From JAJYUU01 sp963822955 (GTDB taxonomy: Bacteria > Actinomycetota > Actinomycetes > Streptosporangiales > Streptosporangiaceae), in assembly GCA_963822955.1 (NCBI GenBank), contig CAWGJS010000001.1, forward strand, positions 806,001 to 870,000: 64,000 bases of DNA, given 5' to 3'. Position numbers and translations under genes: made by a program. Shown here one piece after another: positions 26,100 through 34,360 of the stretch (position 1 is its first letter; the number at the start of each line of letters is the position of its first letter). A model generated the notes under the pieces. That model had not been told where the DNA came from and made no database searches. It was given only the letters and a program-made list of their open reading frames with translations.

Positions 26100-26975
26100 T
26101 CAGGCCAGCGACAGGTCGGCCAGCGCGACGGTGATGTCACGTTCGTACTTCAGCAGCACCGACAGGGTCTGCCGGGTGACGGCGTCGGTCAGCTCGGCTG
26201 CGCCGAGCGCGAGCAGCGTCCTGGCCCAGTCGACGGTCTCCGAGATCGACGGCGGCTTCTTAAGGTCGGCTGACCGCAGGACGGCGACGAGGCCGGCGAC
26301 TTCGGCGGCCAGGTGCACGCTTAGTTCGGGAACGTGCAACTGGACAATCTCAGCCTCCCGCTCCACGCTCGGGTAGCCGAGGTGCAAGTACAGGCAGCGG
26401 CGCTTTAGTGCCTCTGACAGGTCCCTGGTGTTGTTCGAGGTCAGGAAGACCTGCGGGATGTGCCGGGCGGTGACCGTGCCGAGCTCGGGAATGGAGACCT
26501 GGTATTCCGATAGCACCTCGAGCAGCAGGGCCTCAGCTTCCATGTCCAGCCGGTCGACTTCGTCGATCAGCAGCACGACGGGCTGGTCGGACCGGATCGC
26601 CGCCAGCAGCGGGCGGCTGAGCAGGAAGTCCTCGCCGAAGATCCCGGCAGCGCCGAGATCGGTGCTGTCGCCGCCCTGGTAGAGCTGGAGCTGGAGCAGC
26701 TGACGGCGGTAATCCCACTCATAGATTGCCTTGCTTTCATCCAGGCCTTCGTAGCACTGGAGGCGGATCAGCGGCTTGCCGGTCATGATGGCCACGCTCT
26801 TGGCCAGCTGCGTCTTGCCGGTACCCGCCGGGCCCTCGATGAGGACTGGCTTGCTCAGCTCAGCCGCGAGATGAACGACCGTGCCAGTTGCTGCGTCCGC
26901 CAGGTAGCCCGACTTGCGCAGAAGTTCCTGCACGTCGTCAATGGGTGATGCAGTGTCCGCCATGGGGCTAATCAT
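26100..26975 (-). CDS. MoxR-type AAA+ ATPase, CoxD-like
   Basis: 291 residues. Walker A GPAGTGKTQLAKSVA, Walker B PVVLLIDEVDRLD, sensor 1 FLTSNNTRDLSEALKRRC with the arginine finger, and YEWDYRRQLLQLQL, a MoxR-subfamily insert. These ATPases act as chaperones with VWA partners; CoxD unfolds or remodels apo-CO dehydrogenase for cluster insertion. Two possible ATGs (26975 and 26963) lie close together with no clear ribosome site for either. Followed 3 nt later by the VWA gene, so the pair is an operon. Confidence 0.87.
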   Translation of the reverse strand: MISPMADTASPIDDVQELLRKSGYLADAATGTVVHLAAELSKPVLIEGPAGTGKTQLAKSVAIMTGKPLIRLQCYEGLDESKAIYEWDYRRQLLQLQLYQGGDSTDLGAAGIFGEDFLLSRPLLAAIRSDQPVVLLIDEVDRLDMEAEALLLEVLSEYQVSIPELGTVTARHIPQVFLTSNNTRDLSEALKRRCLYLHLGYPSVEREAEIVQLHVPELSVHLAAEVAGLVAVLRSADLKKPPSISETVDWARTLLALGAAELTDAVTRQTLSVLLKYERDITVALADLSLA

Positions 26976-27035
26976 CGCGAATCCGCGCTGATCCCGGTAG
27001 GCCGGGTTACCGGTCAGTAGTTCTGAAGCTTGCGT

Positions 27036-28384
27036 TCACGCCAGTGCTTGCCGCTCCGGGCCGGCTCCGGCCGGAGGGTCCGGGACACCGCTGAGGACAG
27101 CCTCGGCCGACTCGGCGTCGGCGACTGTGCCGCTGGTGCGCGGGCGGATCCGGCGGCTAGCTGCCCCGATGCACGCGGCCGCTGGCGCCAGCGTGGCCGC
27201 GCCGGCCAGCAGTGCGATCCGGATCGACGCCAGCGTTCCGATCACGCCGATGACCGGGCCGCCGATGATCTGGCCCGCGCTGTCGAACATGTCCTTGGCT
27301 GACAGCGCCGTGGCCCGGACCGATGGGTCGATCCTGGTTACCATCCAGCCGTCGACCAGCGGGTAGTACACCGGCCGCAGCAGCGAGACGCCCAGATAGG
27401 CAGCGGCGGCGACGACGAACGAGTGCGCGGTCGCCATGATCACCGCGCCAGCGCCGATCGCGAGCACCAGCGCGAGCAGCGCGCCGACAACCGAGTCCGG
27501 CCCGAGTCGCTCGGGCGGCGTCTGGCGATCTCGGTGGCGCCGAGGCCTCCGGCCGCCACTACGCAGGCGATCAGGCTGAACCACATGGCCGGGCGCAGGC
27601 CGGCCAGCTGCGGAAACCTGATGTCGTGCAGCAGGAAAGTGCCCCAGAGACGGTCGAAGCTCTCGCTCCACAGGCCGGCGAAGAATGTCATGCCGAACAG
27701 CAGCACCAGGCCGGGGATGACAACGATGGCGCGGTGCGCGGACCGTGTCTGCGTGGCGAGCATCCCGCGCGCCTGCCGCACGACATTGCCCAGCTCGGCC
27801 TCGGCCGGAACCCGCTGAAAGTTGCGCTCGGGCATCACGAACGCGAGTTCCGCCGCGAACACGCAGAGGAGGCCGCCGGCGATGCGCAGCGGCAGGTACA
27901 GGCCGCCGAGAGCGATCGCGCCGGACAGCAGGCTGCCTGCGACGGTCGCGACCAGCCCGAGCTGGGTAGCGCGGAGGTAGACGCCGGTCATCTGCTGTTC
28001 GCCGAGCTCATCGGCGATCCAGGCTTCCTGCGCTCCGTTGTTCAGCGCCGCGCCCAGCCCGACGAGTACCTGACCGAGCACCAGGATCGCGACGGCCGGC
28101 GACAGGCTCTCGGTCAGCATGCCCAGGCCGATGACGAACAGGCCGCCGAGCGTGCAGAGCCGTCTGCTCACCAGATCCGCCAGCACGCCTGTGGGCAGCT
28201 GGAAGATGAAGTAACTGAGCTCGAGTCCGGTCCCGAGCAGTAGGAGCTCAAGCGGATTCAGCCGGCCGGCGGTGACCCAGTACACCATGACCGTGGCGTA
28301 GCTGATCCCCGTGAAGAAGCTGGTCCCGCTCTGTAGCAGCAGGTACAGCGGGTAGGGCCGGATCGGATGGCCGCCCAGTTGCAT
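27036..28384 (-). pseudogene. MFS transporter, frameshifted in the middle
   Basis: Major facilitator with about 12 helices. The first part has GTGLELSYFIFQLPTGVLAD (the helix 2-3 region), then LVSRRLCTLGG, GLGAALNNGAQEAWIAD and FDRLWGTFLLHDI; it runs out of frame after ATEIARRR. The second part resumes with ERLGPDSVVGALLAL, LLRPVYYPLVDGWM and SAGQIIGGPVIGVIG. One missing base near 27515-27530 explains the break. The ATG 28384 has GGAGG 4 nt upstream. Relatives export drugs or dyes; the substrate is unknown. Divergent from the MarR/ABC operon. Confidence 0.8.
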
Positions 28385-28806
28385 CCACCCTCCGGTGGTG
28401 TCGAGTTCAGCCCGGGGATCGGGAAGCCCCGGCGACGCTACGCGGCCGTATTCGGCTGGGTCAATGCCTTTTCGGTGCGCCGAGGCGGCTCTTCGGGGGG
28501 CTTCGGCGGCGGTCGCAAGGCCACCGTGACCATTCTGGCGCCAGTGTGACGCTTCGGTCGGGGCAAAAGCGGCAATTCGGGGCGCGATTTTGACGTTAAG
28601 CGTCACGGTAGAGCGCTAGAGGTCACACTGCGCCGGCGGGCGGCGTTAGGAGTCACCGCTGTCAGTGGCGCGCGGCATTCTGGCCCCGAGCGGAGCGCAG
28701 GGAACTCAGCCGGAACACAGGAACCTGCGGGGCAGCGGGAACAAGCCCGGCCGGGGCGGTTGTTAGACTTGCGAACTATAAGCGTGCCGTACCAAAGGAG
28801 TTGCTG
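28385..28806. promoter_or_regulatory. 422-bp divergent intergenic region with repeat element A
   Basis: No gene is seen. The region separates the MFS exporter (minus) from the MarR gene (plus). It contains repeat element A (28546-28656, listed separately). Near the MarR end, AAAGGAG at 28794-28800 is a strong ribosome site, 6 nt before the GTG. An AT-richer stretch (28755-28790, with ATAAGCG) probably holds the promoter of the MarR/ABC operon, but no clean -35/-10 pair was identified. Confidence 0.5.
28546..28656 (+). repeat. Dispersed intergenic element, copy A: palindrome plus phased GTCAC motifs
   Basis: GTGACGCTT at 28546-28554 and AAGCGTCAC at 28598-28606 form a perfect 9-bp inverted repeat around a 43-bp core containing CAATTCGGGG; CAAAA and TTTTG inside the core can extend the stem. 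Three GTCAC motifs start at 28602, 28622 and 28652. The same structure, with the core CAATTCGGG, occurs again at 49469-49568. Confidence 0.8.
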
Positions 28807-29322
28807 GTGACGGAGCCATCCGGCCAGTGTGGGCCAGCCAGCATGGCTGGCGAAACGGAGCAGGACGCAGCAGTCGGGGCGCTGCTGACCGTGCTGCGGA
28901 TCTCGCGTGTCATGGAACGGATCGACGCCGGGGTGAGCCCGCAGCAATACCGCATGCTCAAGCTCATCGGCGCGGGCGGCGAGCGGTCCGCCAGGCTGGC
29001 CGAGAAGCTCGCGGTCGCCCGGCCCACGCTGACCTCAACGGCAGACAGCCTGGTCGCGGCCGGACTCGCCATCAGGGAGGCCGAGGAGGGCGATCGGCGG
29101 GTGGTGCGGCTCTGCCTCACGCCAGCCGGCCAGGGTGCGGTCCAGCGAGCCGACGAGGCCTACGCAGGCTGGTTCAGCTCACTGCTCGAGCACACCGGCC
29201 GCGGCCAGGAGATCCTGGCCGGTTTCCGGCTGCTCGAGGACTCCATGATCGAGCGGCACCGCGCGCGGCATGCGGCTGATGCCACGGCCGACCTCGCCGA
29301 CAACAGCGCAGGCCAGCGGTGA
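28807..29322 (+). CDS. MarR-family transcriptional regulator
   Basis: 171 residues. The winged helix reads QQYRMLKLIGAGGERSARLAEKLAVARPTLTSTADSLVAAGLAIREAEEGDRRVVRLCLTPAG, a full MarR HTH and wing. It overlaps the ABC exporter start by 4 bp (GTGA) and very likely controls that exporter. GTG 28807 has AAAGGAG 6 nt upstream; a TTG directly after the ribosome site is too close to be used. Confidence 0.88.
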   Translation: MTEPSGQCGPASMAGETEQDAAVGALLTVLRISRVMERIDAGVSPQQYRMLKLIGAGGERSARLAEKLAVARPTLTSTADSLVAAGLAIREAEEGDRRVVRLCLTPAGQGAVQRADEAYAGWFSSLLEHTGRGQEILAGFRLLEDSMIERHRARHAADATADLADNSAGQR

Positions 29323-32300
29323 CGGCAAGGAGCAACAGGAGTCCCTCGGCGAGCACCCAGCGACCAGCCCGAAGTGCGGCGGCCACCCTCGGCTCCGGGT
29401 ACGGCGAGGGCTGGCTGCGCCGACTGGCCGCCAGCTGCTGGCGGCACAGGGGACTCACCCTGGTCGCCTTCGGAGCGTCGCTGGTGGCAACGCTGGTCAC
29501 AATCACGATTCCGCTGATCCAGCGGGACATCATTGACAACGCGATCATCAAGCACACGCAGCCGATCTGGCCGGGCGCGACGCTCCTGATCGTTGCGGCT
29601 GCCATTAACTTCGGCGGGGTCTACCTGCGCCGGTATCGCGGCGGACAGCTCTCCCTCGACGTACAGCACGACCTGCGCACAGAGCTTTTCGACTCGCTGA
29701 CCAAGCTCGACGGGGCGAGGCAGGATCAGCTCCGCACCGGGCAGATCGTCAGCCGGTCCATCTCCGACCTGAACATGGTGCAGAGCCTGCTGTCGATGAT
29801 GCCGATGCTGATCGGCAACGCGCTGCTGTTCCTGCTGTCGATCATCGTGATGTTCTTCCTGTCGCCGCTGCTGGCGCTGATCTCACTGGCGGTCGGCCCG
29901 GCGCTGCTCGCGCTGTCGGTCGCATCCCGGCAGCGGCTGTTCCCGGCGAGCTGGGACGCCCAGCAGAAGGCCGGCGAGGTGGCGGGGGTAGTCGAGGGCG
30001 CGGTCACTGGCGTCCGCGTGGTCAAGGGCTTCGGCCAGGAGAACCAGGAGATAGAGCGGCTCGAGTACATCGGCCGCCTCCTGTACGCGGCCAGGGTGCG
30101 GACGGTCAAGATGATGGCCAGGTTCAGCCCTGCCCTCGGCGCTATCCCGGCGCTGGGCCAGGTTGGCGTCCTTGCCCTTGGCGGTTACCTCGCGATCAAG
30201 GGCGAGATCACGCTCGGCACGTTCCTGGCCTTCGCGTCGTACCTGGCCCAGATGGTCAACCCGGTGCGCGCGCTGACCGGCCTGATCACGATCGGCCAGG
30301 AGGCACGCGCCAGCGTCATCCGGGTGTTCGAGGTCATCGACTCCCGGCCGGTCCTGACGGAGAAGCCGGACGCGCTGGTCCTGCCGCCGGGCAGCAAGGA
30401 CATCGAGCTGGCAGACGTGCACTTCGGCTACGTGCCATCTGAGCCGGTGCTGAACGGCCTCTCGCTGCGGGTGCACCCGGGAGAGACGCTCGCTATCGTC
30501 GGCACCTCTGGGTCGGGCAAGTCCACGATCTCGCTGCTGCTGCCGCGCTTCTACGACGTGCGCTCCGGCGTGATCAAGGTGGGCGGGCATGACGTCCGCG
30601 ACCTGACCCTGGACTCCCTGCGCGCCTCGATCGGCCTGGTGCTCGAGGAGAGCTTCCTGTTCTCGGACACGGCGCGCGCCAACATCGCCTACGGCCGGCC
30701 AGACGCGACCGATGAGCAGATCGTCGCGGCGGCCCGGGCGGCCGAAGCGGAGGAGTTCATCCTCGGGCTCCCGGACGGCTACGACACTGTCGTCGGCGAG
30801 CAGGGCCTGACCCTGTCCGGCGGTCAGCGTCAGCGCGTGGCCCTGGCCCGAGCGCTTATTACCGACCCCTCGATCCTGATACTCGACGACGCGACGTCGG
30901 CGATCGACGCGCGAGTGGAGGCTGCGATCCACTCGACGCTGCGCCGCGTGATGGCCGGGCGGACCACACTGCTGATCGCGCACCGGCGCTCGACGCTCGA
31001 GCTTGCCGATCAGATCGCGGTGCTCGATGGCGGGCGCCTGATCGACCAGGGAACGCACGAAGAACTCACCGCGCGGTGCCCGGAGTACCGCCTGCTGCTG
31101 GCGGGCCCAGGCGACGACGCTGAAGGCGTGGACGCGGGCGAACTTGACTACTACCGGAACGTGGCAGATCAAGACGCCTGCGCTGGCAGGTCCGCGGCCG
31201 CGCATGGCGGGATCACCCCGAGCCTGTGGCCCGCTGGCGCGTCTGAAACTGCGCGGGGCGATGCCGGACTTGCCGCGGGCGCAGCGGCGGACGCGGCCAG
31301 CAGGCAGCTCGCGAGCGTGGCGGCTGGGATCGGCCGCGGCCAGATCAGCGGCGGCGGGAGCGGTGGCCGAGGCGGCGGTGCGGCCCAGCGGGGCGCCGCC
31401 CTGAGCGGCGGTGCCATGGCCGGCGGCTGGATGGCCGGGGTGCCAGCATCGCCTGAGCTGCTCTCCAAGGTTGCGGCGCTGCCGCCTGCGACCGAGCAGC
31501 CGAATGTCGATGAGGCCTTCGCCCGAGCACCCGATCCGCACTTCACCTTGCGCAAGCTGCTCCGGCCGTTCGCGATCGCGCTGATCATCGGACTGGTCCT
31601 GGACGGACTGGACGCGATCGCCAGTACCGTCATGCCGGTGCTGGTCAAGGGCGGCATCGACAACGGAGTGGAGCGGGGCCTGCTCAGCTTCGACGCCAGA
31701 TTCAAGATCATCCTGCTGGTGTCGGTGATCGGCCTGGGTATCGTCCTGGCCGACTGGTGGGTGAACTGGGCCCAGACGATCGTGGTCGGACGCAACGGCG
31801 AGCGCCTGCTCTACACGCTCCGGGTGAAGATCTTCGCGCACCTGCAGCGCCTCGGCCTTGACTTTTATGAGCGCGAGCTGACCGGGCGGATCATGACCAG
31901 GATGACGACGGACGTGGACGCCCTGTCGTCGTTCTTCCAGACCGGGCTCATCACCATGGTCAACTCGGCACTCACCTTCGTTGTCGTACTCGCGGTGATG
32001 CTGCTCATCAACCTGCGCCTCGGCCTGATCCTGTGCACGGTGCTGCCGGTTCTCATCGTCGCCACGGTCGTGTTCAGGCAGAAGTCGTCCCGCGCCTACT
32101 CCGAGGCCAGGGAGAAGGTCAGCGCCGTTAACGCTGACCTGCAGGAGAATGTGGCCGGCCTGCGGGTCGCCCAGGCCTACCGGCGCGAGCAGGTCAACTC
32201 TCAGCGCTTCGCCGGCCTGTCCGGCGCGTACCGGGTGTCCAGGCTCCGGGCACAGCGGATGATCGCGGTGTACTTCCCGTTTGTCCAGGCGCTGTCCACG

Positions 32301-33287
32301 ATCGGCGGTGCGATCGTGCTGTTCGCCGCGGCCAGCGAGGTTCACAGTCGTGCGATCACGGTAGGCAGCCTGATCGCGTACCTGCTCTACGTCGACTCGC
32401 TGTTCTCCCCCGTCCAGCAGATGTCGCAGGTCTTTGATGGCTACCAGCAGGCGAACGTTGGCCTGCAGCGGATCAAGGGCCTGCTCCAGACGCCGACAAG
32501 CACGCCGCCCGCGGAGAACCCGGTCGTGCCGGGCCGGCTGCGTGGTCAGATCGAGCTGCGTGACGTGCGGTTCGGCTATCGCGGCCAGCGCGCCGAGGCG
32601 ATCCGCGGCGTGAGCCTGTCTGTCCGGCCCGGTGAGACGGTCGCGCTGGTCGGGCAGACCGGTGCTGGCAAGTCGACTCTGGTCAAGCTCATCGCCAGGT
32701 TCTATGACGTGACCGCGGGCCGCGTGCTGATCGACGGCCGCGATGTGCGCGAGTACGACCTGCCCGCCTACCGGCAGCAGCTAGGTGTGGTCCCGCAGGA
32801 GCCGTACCTGTTCGCAGGCACGGTCCGGGATGCGATCGCCTACGGCCGGCCCGATGCGACCGATGCGGAGGTCGAGGCTGCCGCGCGTGGCGTCGGCGCG
32901 ATCGAGATGATCTCCCGGCTGCCGGGCGGCTTCGGCCACGAGGTGTCCGAGCGCGGCCGCAACCTGGCTGCGGGGCAACGGCAGCTCATCGCGCTCGCGC
33001 GTGCCTACCTCGTGGATCCCGCGATCCTGCTGCTCGACGAGGCAACCGCGGCGCTGGACCTGGCAGCCGAGGCCGAGGTGAATAGCGCTACCGAGCAGCT
33101 GGTAGCTCGACGGACCACAATTGTCGTGGCGCACCGGCTCACCACCGCGTCGAACGCGGACCGGATCGTCGTGCTTGCCGACGGCCAGGTCGCGGAGGCC
33201 GGAACGCATGACGAGCTGCTCGAAACTGGCGGCGCGTACGCGGCCATGTGGGCCGCGTTCACGGGCGAGGCCGAGCTGGTCGCCTGA
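29319..33287 (+). CDS. Fused ABC exporter, two TMD-NBD halves, asymmetric ATP sites
   Basis: 1322 residues, about twice a half-transporter. Half 1: six helices (about 45-330), NBD1 with Walker A GTSGSGKST (about 395), canonical LSGGQ and Walker B LILDDATSAID, where the catalytic Glu is replaced by Asp. A Gly/Ala-rich linker (about 610-740) leads to half 2: six helices, NBD2 with GQTGAGKST (about 1111), LLLDEATAALD with the normal Glu, but a signature LAAGQ instead of LSGGQ. H-loops are intact in both (LIAHRR, VVAHRL). So one composite site is degenerate and one catalytic, as in heterodimeric multidrug exporters. Coupled to a MarR gene; probably a drug or lipid exporter of the inner membrane. 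Confidence 0.93.
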   Translation: MTARSNRSPSASTQRPARSAAATLGSGYGEGWLRRLAASCWRHRGLTLVAFGASLVATLVTITIPLIQRDIIDNAIIKHTQPIWPGATLLIVAAAINFGGVYLRRYRGGQLSLDVQHDLRTELFDSLTKLDGARQDQLRTGQIVSRSISDLNMVQSLLSMMPMLIGNALLFLLSIIVMFFLSPLLALISLAVGPALLALSVASRQRLFPASWDAQQKAGEVAGVVEGAVTGVRVVKGFGQENQEIERLEYIGRLLYAARVRTVKMMARFSPALGAIPALGQVGVLALGGYLAIKGEITLGTFLAFASYLAQMVNPVRALTGLITIGQEARASVIRVFEVIDSRPVLTEKPDALVLPPGSKDIELADVHFGYVPSEPVLNGLSLRVHPGETLAIVGTSGSGKSTISLLLPRFYDVRSGVIKVGGHDVRDLTLDSLRASIGLVLEESFLFSDTARANIAYGRPDATDEQIVAAARAAEAEEFILGLPDGYDTVVGEQGLTLSGGQRQRVALARALITDPSILILDDATSAIDARVEAAIHSTLRRVMAGRTTLLIAHRRSTLELADQIAVLDGGRLIDQGTHEELTARCPEYRLLLAGPGDDAEGVDAGELDYYRNVADQDACAGRSAAAHGGITPSLWPAGASETARGDAGLAAGAAADAASRQLASVAAGIGRGQISGGGSGGRGGGAAQRGAALSGGAMAGGWMAGVPASPELLSKVAALPPATEQPNVDEAFARAPDPHFTLRKLLRPFAIALIIGLVLDGLDAIASTVMPVLVKGGIDNGVERGLLSFDARFKIILLVSVIGLGIVLADWWVNWAQTIVVGRNGERLLYTLRVKIFAHLQRLGLDFYERELTGRIMTRMTTDVDALSSFFQTGLITMVNSALTFVVVLAVMLLINLRLGLILCTVLPVLIVATVVFRQKSSRAYSEAREKVSAVNADLQENVAGLRVAQAYRREQVNSQRFAGLSGAYRVSRLRAQRMIAVYFPFVQALSTIGGAIVLFAAASEVHSRAITVGSLIAYLLYVDSLFSPVQQMSQVFDGYQQANVGLQRIKGLLQTPTSTPPAENPVVPGRLRGQIELRDVRFGYRGQRAEAIRGVSLSVRPGETVALVGQTGAGKSTLVKLIARFYDVTAGRVLIDGRDVREYDLPAYRQQLGVVPQEPYLFAGTVRDAIAYGRPDATDAEVEAAARGVGAIEMISRLPGGFGHEVSERGRNLAAGQRQLIALARAYLVDPAILLLDEATAALDLAAEAEVNSATEQLVARRTTIVVAHRLTTASNADRIVVLADGQVAEAGTHDELLETGGAYAAMWAAFTGEAELVA

Positions 33288-33315
33288 CGGTCGGCAGATG
33301 CCCGGGGGTGTGGGG

Positions 33316-33363
33316 TCCGGGATGTGCAGCATCCGGGATGTGCGGCGTCCGGGGTGCGCGGAC
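33316..33363 (+). repeat. 16-bp tandem repeat, three copies, between convergent genes
   Basis: Units TCCGGGATGTGCAGCA, TCCGGGATGTGCGGCG and TCCGGGGTGCGCGGAC follow each other between the end of the ABC exporter and the end of the sigma factor gene. No hairpin terminator with a T-run is seen there. Confidence 0.8.
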
Positions 33364-33370
33364 GACGGAG

Positions 33371-34015
33371 TTACTCGCAGTGCTCGACTGAATCAGTTGG
33401 ATCGTGCCTTTGTTTCCACTGATTCGGTGGCGAAGGTGCCTGAGGACTTGCGTTAAGGCGCTTCCGAATCCTCAGCCTGGCCCGGTGCAGGCGTGACATG
33501 ACGGTCCCGACGGAGACATCCAGGATGTCGGCCACCTCCCGGCACGAGTAGCCCTCGATGTCCGATAGGTAGACAGTCGCCTGGAAGCACTGCGGCAGTT
33601 CCGCCAGCGGCGCCGCATACTCGGAGTAGGTCAGCTGGCCGAGCACCTCTTCCTCCGCGGACGGCGCAGGCCAGGCGGTGGCGGAGGCATGTGCCATTGC
33701 GGTCGTCACCGACGGCGCATCGAGATCCGCACTGGGCACCTGGACGGGCTCCCGCCGCCGTTTCCGGTAGGCGTTGCGGGAGCAGTTGGTCATGATGCGG
33801 AACAGCCAGGCCCGCGCGTTCGTGCCCGGCCTGTAGTGGCGGAGGCCGACATAAGCCCGGGCCATCGTCTCCTGAATGAGATCCTCGGCGTCGTCGGGGC
33901 TGCCGGTCAGCCGCAGTGCCGTGGGGAAGAGCCCCCGTCGGCAGCAGGCGACTTCCCGCTCGAAAAGCTGCCGGTCCGCAGCTGGGTGATCGTCATCTCT
34001 GGGCTCGGTAGTCAT
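33371..34015 (-). CDS. ECF sigma factor, SigR/SigH-like
   Basis: 214 residues. Region 2: DAEDLIQETMARAYVGL and GTNARAWLFRIMTNCSRNAYRKRRREP; region 4: LPQCFQATVYLSDIEGYSCREVADILDVSVGTVMSRLHRARLRIRKRL. This matches the redox-stress SigR/SigH (ECF12) group. In that group the sigma gene is normally followed by an anti-sigma gene with a zinc-binding HxxxCxxC (rsrA); here the next gene downstream is the convergent ABC exporter, so no such partner exists locally. The C-terminal tail after RKRL is about 27 residues of low-complexity, charged sequence. GGAGG lies 11 nt before the ATG. Confidence 0.87.
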   Translation of the reverse strand: MTTEPRDDDHPAADRQLFEREVACCRRGLFPTALRLTGSPDDAEDLIQETMARAYVGLRHYRPGTNARAWLFRIMTNCSRNAYRKRRREPVQVPSADLDAPSVTTAMAHASATAWPAPSAEEEVLGQLTYSEYAAPLAELPQCFQATVYLSDIEGYSCREVADILDVSVGTVMSRLHRARLRIRKRLNASPQAPSPPNQWKQRHDPTDSVEHCE

Positions 34016-34360
34016 GGCTGCTATCGCCTCCTCGGCGGCAGCACGCGCAGCCCGCTCTCCGTGCTGCCCCAGTGGGATGAGGCAACTACTGGCAGTGTGC
34101 TTGCCCGGCGCAGCCTGAGCTGCTCATCGGCCGGGCGAACGCGCAGTCGGTTGCCGGAACACCAGCGGTCATAGACTTGAATTGCTCAAGTTCTTGTACT
34201 ATTCAAGTGACAGAACTCGGGGAAGTCCAACCGCGCATAAGCCCGCAAAGGGCGCGTGACGACGGAATCCGCAGTGCTGTGCGTGCGGTTTGCCGACCGG
34301 TGTTCAGATCCAGGCCGGCGGTCTCCTGCCATAAGTCCCGCATCCATCCGCAGATCCTGG
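34016..34360. promoter_or_regulatory. 345-bp region upstream of the sigma factor with palindromic operator
   Basis: No convincing gene. Short open frames exist on the plus strand (from 34177 and 34256), but they lack ribosome sites of quality and resemble no family. The notable content is the inverted-repeat cluster at 34175-34208. The sequence there is AT-richer than its surroundings, as expected for a promoter; it could belong to the sigma factor gene (start 160 bp away) or to a lost plus-strand gene. Confidence 0.45.
34175..34208. promoter_or_regulatory. Palindrome cluster, candidate regulator-binding site
   Basis: ACTTGA-ATTGC-TCAAGT (34175-34191) is a perfect 6-bp inverted repeat with a 5-bp spacer. 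A second, overlapping perfect pair is ACTTGAAT (34175-34182) and ATTCAAGT (34201-34208). Three TTGA/TCAA half-sites in 34 bp resemble sites of MarR/TetR-type dimers, but no adjacent regulator gene of that type is present. Confidence 0.55.

Noticed and set aside
29883..32345. 820-codon open frame on the minus strand inside the ABC exporter
   Set aside because: Third-position GC bias leaves the antisense frame open; composition is Arg/Gly/Pro/His-rich, no family motif, no ribosome site, and the plus strand is a clear transporter.
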